DNA of 64,000 nt from Lysobacter sp. K5869 (GTDB taxonomy: Bacteria; Pseudomonadota; Gammaproteobacteria; Xanthomonadales; Xanthomonadaceae). This document shows positions 34,821-43,415 of this stretch, piece by piece. The notes beneath the pieces were generated by a model. The model did not search any database. It saw nothing but the letters and a program-made list of their open reading frames with translations, and was not told the DNA's origin. Every line of letters begins with the position of its first letter. Positions within the stretch are counted from its first letter, which is position 1. The DNA lies in contig NZ_CP072597.1 of the NCBI RefSeq assembly GCF_018847975.1, positions 4,751,001-4,815,000 of the forward strand, in the 5' to 3' direction. Both the position numbers and the translations under genes were made by a program.

Positions 34821-37121
34821 TCAGCGCGGCGATTTATCGTCGAAGCCGTACATGAAGGTCGCCGGCTTGCCGGTGGTGTAGCCGTAGGAACCGAACGGAT
34901 CGGCGATCGCATCGAGCGGGTTGCCGGTGCCGTCCCAGTTCGGCTGCCCCAGCGAGTACACGCTCGCGCCGACCGAGGACAACGCGCCCAAGGCCGCCGG
35001 CTCGTCGCCCGCCGCGCCGTAGTAGGTCACGAAGCTGCGCGTCTGCCCCGGCGCCAGCGCGCCGAAGCGGAAGTCGATGTGCGCGCCGCGGTCGCCCGGC
35101 CCCAGATCGGTGAACGGCCCCGAGGTGCCGCTGTTGGCCGCCAACGGATTGAACGAGTTGAAGCCGTTGTTGTTCCAGGCCAACACATAGCTCGAAGAGC
35201 CGGCCAGGGTGATGTACTCGTTGAAGGTATTCGGCGGCACGTCGTAATCGATGCCGCGCGTATAGCGCAGATCGTTGACGGTCTTGCTGCCGTTGTTCTG
35301 GATGCTCACGTCCACCCGGTACAGATACGGCGTGGTCGACGGCGTGAACTTATGGGTGACGCGGAAGGTGCCGCCGACATCGACCACCGACACCGCGGTC
35401 GACGGCGTGTAGGCGAACGACACCGGCGCCACGTTGTTGGTCCCGTAGCAGCGCGAGGTATCGCCGGTGATGCCCAGATCCGCGCTGGCCACGCCCCAAC
35501 CCTCGCACGGCGAACCCGGCGAGGCCGCGTCGCCGTTGGTCGGCATGTAGCGCAGGCCCACCAGCGAACCGCCGTTGGTGCCGCTGGAACGGCTGATCGC
35601 CGGGCACTCGACGTTGAGATAACCGGTCTTGTGCACGCCGAGCTGGACGATGCCGTTGTTGATCACGCCCGGGCAGTTCTCCGGCGGATCGACCTCGCAG
35701 GCCAAGCCTTCGCCGCGCACCGCTTCGTTGGGCACATCGACGAAGTGGTACGGCTCGATCTTCATCGGCTGGCTTTCCAGCCCCTGCGGCTTGAACTGGA
35801 CGATGGAGACCTTCGGCGTCCACGCCTTCTTGCACAGCGTCGCCAGCGCCGGATCGGTCTGCACCAGATACATGTCCTGCGGATCGCCGACGCCTTCGCG
35901 GTCGGTGAAGGTGCTGCCGGCGGCGACCACGCGGTCGTTGGACTTGCGGTCGATCGACACCAGCATCTCGCGCCCGCCGCCGAAGTAGTTGACCATCATC
36001 GGCAGATAGGGATCGAGCGCGCCGGGATTGGCCGCGAACACCGCGCCGAGTTCGGGCGTGCCGCGGGTGCCGGCGACGATCAGGCCGCCCGCGCCGCCGT
36101 CGATGTTGGCCGCCTCGACCACGTCGTAGGCACGGAACGGCTGGCCGTTGGGATCGGCCCACAGCGACTGCGCCAGCACGTTGCAGCTGCCCGCGGCGAA
36201 GCGGGTCAGGTAGGCGCGCACGTCGCCGCCGTCGACCTTCGAGTTCAAGCCGACCAGCACCGATTGCCCCGGATACTGCCGTCCGCGCAACGCGGTGACG
36301 CCGTGGAACAGCGCCTGCGACTGATCGGAGTTGTTGAGCGTGGCGCTGCACACCGGCGTGCCGTTGAAGTCGGTGCGGAACATCAGCGCGCTGCTGAGCC
36401 CGCTCGGCGACACCGAGTTGCCGGCGACCACCAGATCGGTCGGCGCGCCGCTCGCGGCGATGTTCTCGGTCAAGGCGCGGAAGCGCAGTTCCGGCCAACG
36501 CTCCAGGCCGTCGTACCACTGGTTCCACAAGGCGTTGCCGCCGGCGTCCAGGCGCGCGATGCGGCCCCACTTGCGTCGGCCGCCTTCGCCGATTTCCTCG
36601 CCGGCGACGATCAGGTCGAAGCGGCGGTCGCCCGCGCCTTCGATGATGTCGTAACCGGTGGCCTGCTGATCGCGCTTGCCGTTGTCCAGCAACGTCGCCC
36701 ACACCGGCTTGCCGGCGCAGTCGATCTGCAGCACGTAGATGTAGTTGTCCGGGCCGAACTGCGCGCCGCCGGTGACGGCGAAGCCGCGGCCGGTGCTGAG
36801 CTCGACGATGGCCTGCCCGACCGACTGCTTGCTGTCGCCGATGCGGTAGGTGTTCTGCCACATCGCGCGCGCGTTGTTGTCGACGCGGGTGACCTGTACT
36901 TCCTTGAAATCGCCGCGGATGCGGGTGCCGACCAGGATCGAGCCCTGGCCGCCGCACACATTGACCGACTTCACGTCCTCGCCGAACTCTTCGCTGTCGG
37001 CCTCGCCGTAGTACGACTCGAAATTCTGGGCCTGCGCCAACGGCGCGGCGAGCAGCAGGCCTGCGGCCAGCAACGCGGCGTAGCGCCGCGAGCCGGAACC
37101 CTTGCGTCCCTTCCTGTCCAT
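34821..37121 (-). CDS. Large secreted protein of unknown function
   Basis: 766 residues. The signal peptide is about 1-32 (AALLAAGLLLAAPLAQAQ, cleavage near AQA-QN). The N-terminal half (about 40-450) reads like a degenerate beta-propeller or repeat of strand-turn units such as VLQIDCAGKPVWATLLDNG and RIARLDAGGNALWNQWYDG, typical of PQQ/Kelch-like delta-propellers. The C-terminal half (about 500-766) has beta-sandwich sequence including VSIQNNGSKTVNDLRYTRGIDYD and ends MYGFDDKSPR. Six or more cysteines suggest disulfides. The ATG at 37121 is chosen because it starts a textbook signal peptide. Role unknown. Confidence 0.75.
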   Translation of the reverse strand: MDRKGRKGSGSRRYAALLAAGLLLAAPLAQAQNFESYYGEADSEEFGEDVKSVNVCGGQGSILVGTRIRGDFKEVQVTRVDNNARAMWQNTYRIGDSKQSVGQAIVELSTGRGFAVTGGAQFGPDNYIYVLQIDCAGKPVWATLLDNGKRDQQATGYDIIEGAGDRRFDLIVAGEEIGEGGRRKWGRIARLDAGGNALWNQWYDGLERWPELRFRALTENIAASGAPTDLVVAGNSVSPSGLSSALMFRTDFNGTPVCSATLNNSDQSQALFHGVTALRGRQYPGQSVLVGLNSKVDGGDVRAYLTRFAAGSCNVLAQSLWADPNGQPFRAYDVVEAANIDGGAGGLIVAGTRGTPELGAVFAANPGALDPYLPMMVNYFGGGREMLVSIDRKSNDRVVAAGSTFTDREGVGDPQDMYLVQTDPALATLCKKAWTPKVSIVQFKPQGLESQPMKIEPYHFVDVPNEAVRGEGLACEVDPPENCPGVINNGIVQLGVHKTGYLNVECPAISRSSGTNGGSLVGLRYMPTNGDAASPGSPCEGWGVASADLGITGDTSRCYGTNNVAPVSFAYTPSTAVSVVDVGGTFRVTHKFTPSTTPYLYRVDVSIQNNGSKTVNDLRYTRGIDYDVPPNTFNEYITLAGSSSYVLAWNNNGFNSFNPLAANSGTSGPFTDLGPGDRGAHIDFRFGALAPGQTRSFVTYYGAAGDEPAALGALSSVGASVYSLGQPNWDGTGNPLDAIADPFGSYGYTTGKPATFMYGFDDKSPR

Positions 37122-37401
37122 GTCAGCCTCGTTGCGGATCCAGTCCGCGCTGTGGCCGGCGCACCGTGACCGGCGTACCGGCGAAGTGGGCTTGCGGAAA
37201 ACGCGCGAACCTTCGCGCGCTCCGACCTTAACGCGGCGCGCGGCGGCGGCGAAGGGCCGGCGCGGGCACGAAGCGGGACGCAATGGGAAGATTTCGCAAC
37301 GCGCGCGGGCACGCGGCGCGACGTGGGTGGCGGATTGGGGTTAAAGCGCGCGGTGCGTCACGGGTTGCGAGGAGGCGTGAGTGGCGCCGGCGATTGCGTT
37401 G

Positions 37402-37522
37402 TCGCGGTCGCGGCTTGCGCCGCTCCTACAGGGAGCCCTTGCGCCATTCGCAGCGCTTGTGCCCGCCCGCGCTTCGCAAACCGCCTGGGCTACCTGTAGG
37501 AGCGGCGCAAGCCGCGACCGCG
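37402..37522. repeat. REP doublet, divergent pair 6
   Basis: A reverse unit at 37402-37431 and a forward unit at 37494-37522 face away from each other, opposite to the other five doublets. They lie in the 433-bp gap (37122-37554) between two minus-strand genes; the rest of that gap shows no gene. Confidence 0.85.
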
Positions 37523-37554
37523 CCCCCGCAAACTCGCCGCGCCACCACGAGGCC

Positions 37555-40500
37555 TTACTTCGCCTCGCCCAGCAACTCGACCTCGGCCAACTCGATCCCG
37601 CCCGCCCCCTCGCCCACCAAACGCAACCGATAACGCGAAAACGCCTGCGGCGCCGCGATCGCGAACGCGCGCGTCTGCCGCCGCCACGGGAAATTCTGAT
37701 CGCGCCGCTCGTCCAAGGTCGTCCACTGCTGCCCGTCGTTGGAGCCTTGCAGCGCCCACGCCGCGGCGTCGCCGGGCTTGTCGGACGAGGTCAGCGTATA
37801 CATCCGCACCGTCGCCGCGCTCTTGAAGTTCCAGCTCAACAGCGGCATCGGCATGTTGAGCCGCGCCGAGGTGCCCGCGTCGTCGTCGAACAAGGCCGCG
37901 GTCTGCTTGTTGTTGAGCCCGGCGACGCTGGCGTTGTCGCGCCGCGCCAGATCGCGCAGCGGCGTCGGCGTTTCGCCGTCGGCGCTCAGCGATTCGGGCA
38001 AGGCCGCGGCCGCGCTGCCCCAGTTCGACGGGGTCGGGCCCATCTTGAATTCCAGCAGCGCGCCCTGCGCCAGACGCGCATGCGGCAAGGTCAGCCGCTC
38101 CCACGGTTCGCCGTCGATCTTCAGCGACTGCACGTAGCGATTGCGTGCGCTCACGCCCGGCGCGCGGATCTCCAGCCGCTTGCCGCCTTCCAGCGCGATG
38201 CTCATGCGCTCGAAGCGCGGCGCGCCGATCACGTACTCGGGCGAGCCCATCCGCAGCGGATAGAAACCGGCCGCGCCGAACAGCCACCACGCCGACATCT
38301 CGCCGTTGTCCTCGTCGCCCGGATAGCCCTGGCCGATCTCGCCGCCGGCGTACAAGCGATCCATGATGTCGCGCACCTTCTCCTGGATCCGCCACGGCTG
38401 CCCGGCCATCGCGTACATATAAGGAATATGGTGCGACGGCTGATTGCTGTGGCCGTACTGGCCCATGCGCACGTCGCGCGCTTCCAGCATCTCGTGGATC
38501 ACGCCGCCGTAGCTGCCGGTCTCGAACGTGCCGGGCGTGGAAAAGAACAGGTCCAGCTTGTTGCCCAGCGCGATCCGCCCGCCGTACAGCGCCGCCAAAC
38601 CGGCGCCGTCCTGCGGCGCGTGGAAGGCCATGTTCCAGGCGTTGGTCTCGGTGTAATCGCCGCCCCAGCGGGTCGGCTCGAACTCGGTTTCGGTCGAACG
38701 CCAGCGGCCGTCGCGATGGCGCCCCATGAAGAAGCCCAGGCGCGGATGGAACAGATTGACGTAGCCCAGCGCGCGGTTGCGGTAGTAGGCCGCATCGTCG
38801 GCGTAGCTGTCGCGGTAGGGATCGTCCGCGCCGGCCTCGCGCGACAGCGCGGTCGCCAGCGCGCCGATGGCGAAATCGTTGATGTAGCCGTCCATCGACC
38901 ACGACAGCCCCTCGTCGGTGCTGTCGTCGGTGTAGCCGCGGAAAATCGCCCGCTCGATGCCCTTGCGCCCGGTGCCGGCCAAGGGGCTGGCGGTGGCCGC
39001 GTTGCGGATCGCGGACTGATAGAACCCGCGCACATCGAAGTTGCGCACGCCCTTGAGCCAGGCATCGGCGAAAGCGACATCCGAGCTGGTGCCGACCATC
39101 AGATCGGCATAGCCCGGCGACGACCAGCGCGCGATCCAGCCGCCATCGCGGTACTGCTGGACGAAGCCGTCGATCATCTCGCCGGCATGGGTCGGCGTCA
39201 GCAGCACATACGCCGGCCACGCCGTGCGGTAGGTGTCCCAGAAGCCGTTGTTGACGTAGACCCGGCCGTCGGCGATGCGCGCACCGCTGCGTTCGGCGCT
39301 GCTCTCGCCCTCGGGTTTCACGAACGGGCTGGCGTATTGCCAGCGCGGCTGCTGCGCGCTGCCGGTGTTCTCGCTGCCGTTGTTCGGATACAGGAACAAT
39401 CGATAGAGATTGGAGTACAGCGTGGTGCGTTCGTGCTCCGGCGCGCCCTCGACCTGGACGATGCCCAACTGCGCGTCCCAGGCCGCGCGCGCGCGTTCGC
39501 GCACGCTGTCGAAGCTGTCGTCGGCGGCGATCTCCAAATCCAGATTGCGCTGCGCCTGCTCCAGCGAAATCAGCGACGTGGCGATGCGCATCGTCACCTG
39601 CCGCGAGCGGTCGCCGCTCAGATCGAAGCCGTACCACGCGCTGATCCGGTCGCGCCCGGCCGCGCGCGGCAGGCGCTCGCCCTCGACCACCGGCTTGTCG
39701 AAACGCGCATAGACATACAGCCGTCCGGCGCCGGCGGAGAGCTTGCTCTTGTTCTCGGTCCAACCGCTGAGCGTGCCGGCTTGCTGGTCCAGCACGATAT
39801 CGCCGTGCTCGTCGCGCTGATCGAACAGCAGCCGCCCGCGCCCCTCGGGATAGGTGAAGCGCAGCATCGCGGCGTGATCGGTCGGGGTCATCTCGGCGAC
39901 CATGCCGTTGTCGAAGCGCACCGCGTAGTAATCGGCGCGCGCGGTTTCCTGATCGTGGCCGAAGCTCAGCGCGCGCTTGCCGCGGTCGAGTTCGACCGCG
40001 CCTTCGCCCGGCGCCGGCAGGATATGGAACGCCTGGCGGTCGCCCATCCACGGGCTGGGCTCGTGCGACAGCGCCAGCGCCTCCAGGCGCGGCCGGTTGG
40101 CCTCGCCGTTGCGCTCTTGGTACTGATAGATCCAGTGCGAACCGGCGTTGGTGGTCGGCGTCCAGAAATTGAAGCCGTGCGGCAGCGCCACCGCGGGGAA
40201 ATTGTTGCCGCGCGAGAAGCGCGCGTTGGAATTGCTGCCGCGGCGGGTGTCGACGAACTCGCTGGGATGCTTGGCCGCGAGCTTGCCGAGTTCCTTGTCC
40301 TTGCGCAGCGGCGCCGGCTCGATCCGCACATCGTCCAGATAACCGCCATAGGCCGCGCCCGCCGCGCCATCGTGCACCAGCACGATCTTGCGCACGCGCT
40401 TGCCCGCGGCGAGATCGCCGATGCGGCTGCTCACCGCGTTCCATTGATCCGGATACAGCAAGCGCGCCTCGCCCTGGCCGCGCGCGGTCAGCGCGAAGCC

Positions 40501-40980
40501 GTAGCGGTCGGCCGGCTTGAGTTGCGACAGGCGGGTGCCGTCGTCGAATTCCAGGTCGATCGCGACGAAGGTCGAGGCGTAACGCAGATCGTCGAGCTGG
40601 CTCGCCTTGGCATCGAGTTGCCGCGCCGACAGCGGAAACAGGCGATACGACAGCTCGCTGTCCTTGGCCACCGGCAGATCGACCTCGAACACCTGCGCGC
40701 GCTGCTCGCCGCCGCCTTGGCCGTCGTAACGCAACGAGTGCAGACCGGTGAAGCCGGCCTCGGGCTTGGCGGTCAGCGCGGCCGCGGCGGGCGGGCCACC
40801 GGCCGGGCGCAGGCGCGGAACGCCGCCGGCGAGCAGCGCCGGGGCCGGCTCGGCCGGCTCGAACGAACTCCAGAACACCCGGCTCTTGGCCTGCGCCGGC
40901 GCGCCCAGAGCCAGCGCCAAGGCCGCGGCCAAGGCCGTTACGGTCGCGTCCGCGCGGCGGCGGCCTCGGTTTACCGACAT
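37555..40980 (-). CDS. Secreted GH92 alpha-1,2-mannosidase-like glycosidase
   Basis: 1,141 residues. Signal peptide (about 1-31), an N-terminal beta-sandwich with a galactose-binding-like look (about 35-230), the GH92 beta-sandwich linker and (alpha/alpha)6 barrel (about 240-960), and a C-terminal F5/8 type C-like domain (about 985-1141, ending RYRLRLVGEGAGGIELAEVELLG). GH92 signatures include VDTRRGSNSNARFSRGNNFPAV, NNGFWDTYRTAWP, and the acid/calcium region GYPGDEDNGEMSAWW, where Glu replaces the more common Gln. Exo-acting, calcium-dependent removal of terminal mannose is expected. A Shine-Dalgarno AGGGAG precedes the ATG. It is divergent from the pga operon. Confidence 0.92.
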   Translation of the reverse strand: MSVNRGRRRADATVTALAAALALALGAPAQAKSRVFWSSFEPAEPAPALLAGGVPRLRPAGGPPAAAALTAKPEAGFTGLHSLRYDGQGGGEQRAQVFEVDLPVAKDSELSYRLFPLSARQLDAKASQLDDLRYASTFVAIDLEFDDGTRLSQLKPADRYGFALTARGQGEARLLYPDQWNAVSSRIGDLAAGKRVRKIVLVHDGAAGAAYGGYLDDVRIEPAPLRKDKELGKLAAKHPSEFVDTRRGSNSNARFSRGNNFPAVALPHGFNFWTPTTNAGSHWIYQYQERNGEANRPRLEALALSHEPSPWMGDRQAFHILPAPGEGAVELDRGKRALSFGHDQETARADYYAVRFDNGMVAEMTPTDHAAMLRFTYPEGRGRLLFDQRDEHGDIVLDQQAGTLSGWTENKSKLSAGAGRLYVYARFDKPVVEGERLPRAAGRDRISAWYGFDLSGDRSRQVTMRIATSLISLEQAQRNLDLEIAADDSFDSVRERARAAWDAQLGIVQVEGAPEHERTTLYSNLYRLFLYPNNGSENTGSAQQPRWQYASPFVKPEGESSAERSGARIADGRVYVNNGFWDTYRTAWPAYVLLTPTHAGEMIDGFVQQYRDGGWIARWSSPGYADLMVGTSSDVAFADAWLKGVRNFDVRGFYQSAIRNAATASPLAGTGRKGIERAIFRGYTDDSTDEGLSWSMDGYINDFAIGALATALSREAGADDPYRDSYADDAAYYRNRALGYVNLFHPRLGFFMGRHRDGRWRSTETEFEPTRWGGDYTETNAWNMAFHAPQDGAGLAALYGGRIALGNKLDLFFSTPGTFETGSYGGVIHEMLEARDVRMGQYGHSNQPSHHIPYMYAMAGQPWRIQEKVRDIMDRLYAGGEIGQGYPGDEDNGEMSAWWLFGAAGFYPLRMGSPEYVIGAPRFERMSIALEGGKRLEIRAPGVSARNRYVQSLKIDGEPWERLTLPHARLAQGALLEFKMGPTPSNWGSAAAALPESLSADGETPTPLRDLARRDNASVAGLNNKQTAALFDDDAGTSARLNMPMPLLSWNFKSAATVRMYTLTSSDKPGDAAAWALQGSNDGQQWTTLDERRDQNFPWRRQTRAFAIAAPQAFSRYRLRLVGEGAGGIELAEVELLGEAK

Positions 40981-41217
40981 GTCTGCTGCTCCCTTGCCCC
41001 GGACCCGGGTCCGATTCGCGCCGCACGGTTCAGCCCGTACAGCCTGTCCCCAACGACGCCGATCGACGCCGTCCCTGCTTGCTTCGCACCGATTTGAATC
41101 GATCTAAAAGCGCCTTGTCAAACCGCGGCGCAGCACGCTAGACGCCCTCTTCACCGCACAAAAATACAATCAAAACAACGGCTTGAATTACAAGAATCAG
41201 TTGCCGTCCGCGGCCAC

Positions 41218-41233
41218 TTGGCACATCTTTTGC
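41218..41233 (+). promoter_or_regulatory. Sigma-54 (RpoN) -24/-12 promoter of the pga operon
   Basis: TTGGCAC-ATCTT-TTGC reproduces the sigma-54 consensus TGGCAC-N5-TTGC exactly, with GG at 41220-41221 and GC at 41232-41233 in the required spacing. The predicted start is near 41245, 68 bp before the pgaA ATG. It needs an enhancer-binding protein; no candidate gene is in the window. Confidence 0.65.
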
Positions 41234-41245
41234 GTCCACACCTTA

Positions 41246-41267
41246 AAATGTGACTCTTCTCACATTT
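41246..41267. promoter_or_regulatory. Clp/CRP-type operator upstream of pgaA
   Basis: AAATGTGA (41246-41253), a 6-bp spacer CTCTTC and TCACATTT (41260-41267) form the ideal CRP palindrome TGTGA-N6-TCACA with all flanking bases. Xanthomonadaceae use the CRP homologue Clp, a cyclic di-GMP-responsive regulator, on this sequence. The site starts at about +2 of the predicted sigma-54 transcript, a position that suggests roadblock-type repression of pgaA. Activation of another promoter, including the divergent GH92 gene, is possible. Confidence 0.7.
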
Positions 41268-41312
41268 TTATCGATCCCGAAGCGTCCCCCGGCCCAACGG
41301 AACCCGGTGCCC

Positions 41313-43415
41313 ATGCCTATACAGCGTCCCCTCGCCCTCGCCGCCGCCCTCGCGGCGGTGATCGCAACCTGCCCCACAACGTCAGTTTTTGCCGCACCGC
41401 GGCAAAATTCCGATCCCGCGCCCGCCGATCCCCTGCCCGAGATCGAGCGCCTGCGTGAACAGCGCCAATGGCTGCCCGCCCTGGCGCGGATCGAAGCCGC
41501 CCAGGCCGCGCGCCCCGGCGACGACCGCCTGTACCGCCTGCAAGTGCTGACCTTGGCGGACCTCGGCGGCGCCGAGCGCGCGTGGTCGCTGGCCCAGGCC
41601 AAGCCGCAGCTGTTCAACGCCGACGAGCATCAGCGCCTGAACGCCGACCGCTTCGCCCGCCGGGTGCTGTGGGGCACCGCCTACCCGCAAAGCGAAGCGC
41701 TGCGTCTGGAAGAAATGCAGCGCACCCGCGAGCTGCTCGCGCAGAACCGCGCCGCGCAGACGCCGCAGCAGCAACAGGCCGACCTGCGCACGCGCTTCGA
41801 CGAACTGGTGATGCTCAACCACCTGGAGCGCCACGCCGACGTGGTCGAGCGCTACCGCGAACTCAAGGCGCAGAACATCGAGATCCCGATGTACGCGCTG
41901 GCCAAGGTCGGCGCCTCGCTGCTCGCCGCCAAGCATCCCGAAGAAGCCGCGACCGTGCTGGAAACCGTCGTCCAGCAATGGCCCGAGGACGAAGACTCGC
42001 AACTGCAGCTGGCCTACGCCTACTCGGAAAGCGAACGCTTCGACGACGCCGATAAACAGCTGGAAAAGATCAAGCAAGCGCAGCCCGCGTTCGTGCGCGT
42101 GCCCGGCGCCAAGGAAAGCCACCAGAACCTGCGCCACTACGACGCCGACAGCCAGCAAGCGATGATCCGCCTGTACGGCGAGGACACCGTCGGCGCGCAG
42201 CAGCGCCTGGAACAGATGGCGACGATCGGCCCGAACAACCCGGGCCTGCAGTCGGACCTCGGCGTGCTTTACCAAAAGCGCGGCTGGACCGACCGCGCGC
42301 TGGAACGCTTCCGCATGGCGCAGACGATGGAGCCCGACAACGTCTCCGCGCGCGTCGGCCAAGTCGGCGGCCTGCTCGAACACCAACGCGTCGACCTCGC
42401 CCGCCCGATCCACGACCAACTGCTCGAACGCCGCGCGCGCGACGTGCAGGTCGAACAGATGGGACGCTCCTGGGACAGCCGCCTGGGTTGGCAATGGCAG
42501 GTCTCCACCGCGTTCGGCCGCAGCGATTCCGACTCCGACCGCGGCGCCACCGCCTCGCCGCTGGGCTCGCGCGACGCCACTCATAAGGTCGAAGTCGCCA
42601 GCCCCTTGATCGGCGATCGCTGGCGCTTGACCGCGCACGCGCAAGACGCCTGGGCCGATTACGACAACGGCGACGGCGGCAAGGACCGCGTCCACGACCG
42701 CCGCGCCGGCGTCGGCGCGCTCTACGCCTACGACCGCCTCACCCTCGGCTTCGGCGTCGACCGCAGCAACGACCGCTGGCTGCCCAGCGGCGACCGCACC
42801 GGCTATTACGTCGACGCCGGCTGGCGCTTCAGCGACGTGCTGCAAGGCACCGCCTCGTGGTACGCGACCACGCCCGACGCCTCGCTGCAAGCGCGCCGCA
42901 GCGGCCTGCACGCCGACGCGCTAAGCCTGGGCTTGCGCTGGACCCCGAGCGAACGCAGCTCGCTCGCCGCCACCGCCCAACAACTGCGCTACAGCGACGA
43001 CAACACCCGCACCGCGTTCGGCCTCAGCGGCGTGCAACGCCTCTACACCCGCCCGCACCTGCTGATCGACGGACTCGCCGACGTGTTCGCCAGCCGCGCC
43101 AGCCGCACCGGCGCCGACATTCCTTACTTCAATCCCAGCCGCGACGGCTCGCTCAACCTCGGCCTGCGCATCGACCACCTCGCCTGGCGCCGCTACGAGC
43201 GCCACTTCCGCCAACGCCTGACCGTGCAGGCTGGGCCGTACTGGCAGGAACACTTCGGCAGCCACTGGGTGCCGCAAATCCGCTACGAACACGAATGGCG
43301 CTTCGGCACCGGCCGGGTGCTGGATTACGGCGTGAACTGGTCGCGCCCGGTCTACGACGGCATCCGCGAAGACCGACTGGGATTCGACCTGAGCTTCCGC
43401 TGGGGAGAGCAATGA
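41313..43415 (+). CDS. pgaA: Outer-membrane PNAG export porin PgaA/HmsH
   Basis: 700 residues (E. coli PgaA is about 807). Signal peptide about 1-30 ending VFAAP. The N-terminal half is TPR-like helical repeats (about 40-390, for example LAKVGASLLAAKHPEEAATVLETVV and GVLYQKRGWTDRALERFRMAQTMEPDN in pieces). The C-terminal half (about 400-700) is a beta-barrel with alternating polar and aromatic strands, ending LGFDLSFRWGEQ. It exports poly-N-acetylglucosamine, partly de-N-acetylated, across the outer membrane. The ATG at 41313 gives a standard signal peptide. The stop overlaps the pgaB start as ATGA. Confidence 0.9.
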   Translation: MPIQRPLALAAALAAVIATCPTTSVFAAPRQNSDPAPADPLPEIERLREQRQWLPALARIEAAQAARPGDDRLYRLQVLTLADLGGAERAWSLAQAKPQLFNADEHQRLNADRFARRVLWGTAYPQSEALRLEEMQRTRELLAQNRAAQTPQQQQADLRTRFDELVMLNHLERHADVVERYRELKAQNIEIPMYALAKVGASLLAAKHPEEAATVLETVVQQWPEDEDSQLQLAYAYSESERFDDADKQLEKIKQAQPAFVRVPGAKESHQNLRHYDADSQQAMIRLYGEDTVGAQQRLEQMATIGPNNPGLQSDLGVLYQKRGWTDRALERFRMAQTMEPDNVSARVGQVGGLLEHQRVDLARPIHDQLLERRARDVQVEQMGRSWDSRLGWQWQVSTAFGRSDSDSDRGATASPLGSRDATHKVEVASPLIGDRWRLTAHAQDAWADYDNGDGGKDRVHDRRAGVGALYAYDRLTLGFGVDRSNDRWLPSGDRTGYYVDAGWRFSDVLQGTASWYATTPDASLQARRSGLHADALSLGLRWTPSERSSLAATAQQLRYSDDNTRTAFGLSGVQRLYTRPHLLIDGLADVFASRASRTGADIPYFNPSRDGSLNLGLRIDHLAWRRYERHFRQRLTVQAGPYWQEHFGSHWVPQIRYEHEWRFGTGRVLDYGVNWSRPVYDGIREDRLGFDLSFRWGEQ

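Noticed and set aside
37381..41097. Plus-strand frame of over 1,200 codons opposite the GH92 gene
   Set aside because: Composition is that of an antisense shadow; the minus strand encodes a full GH92 protein with signal peptide and ribosome site.
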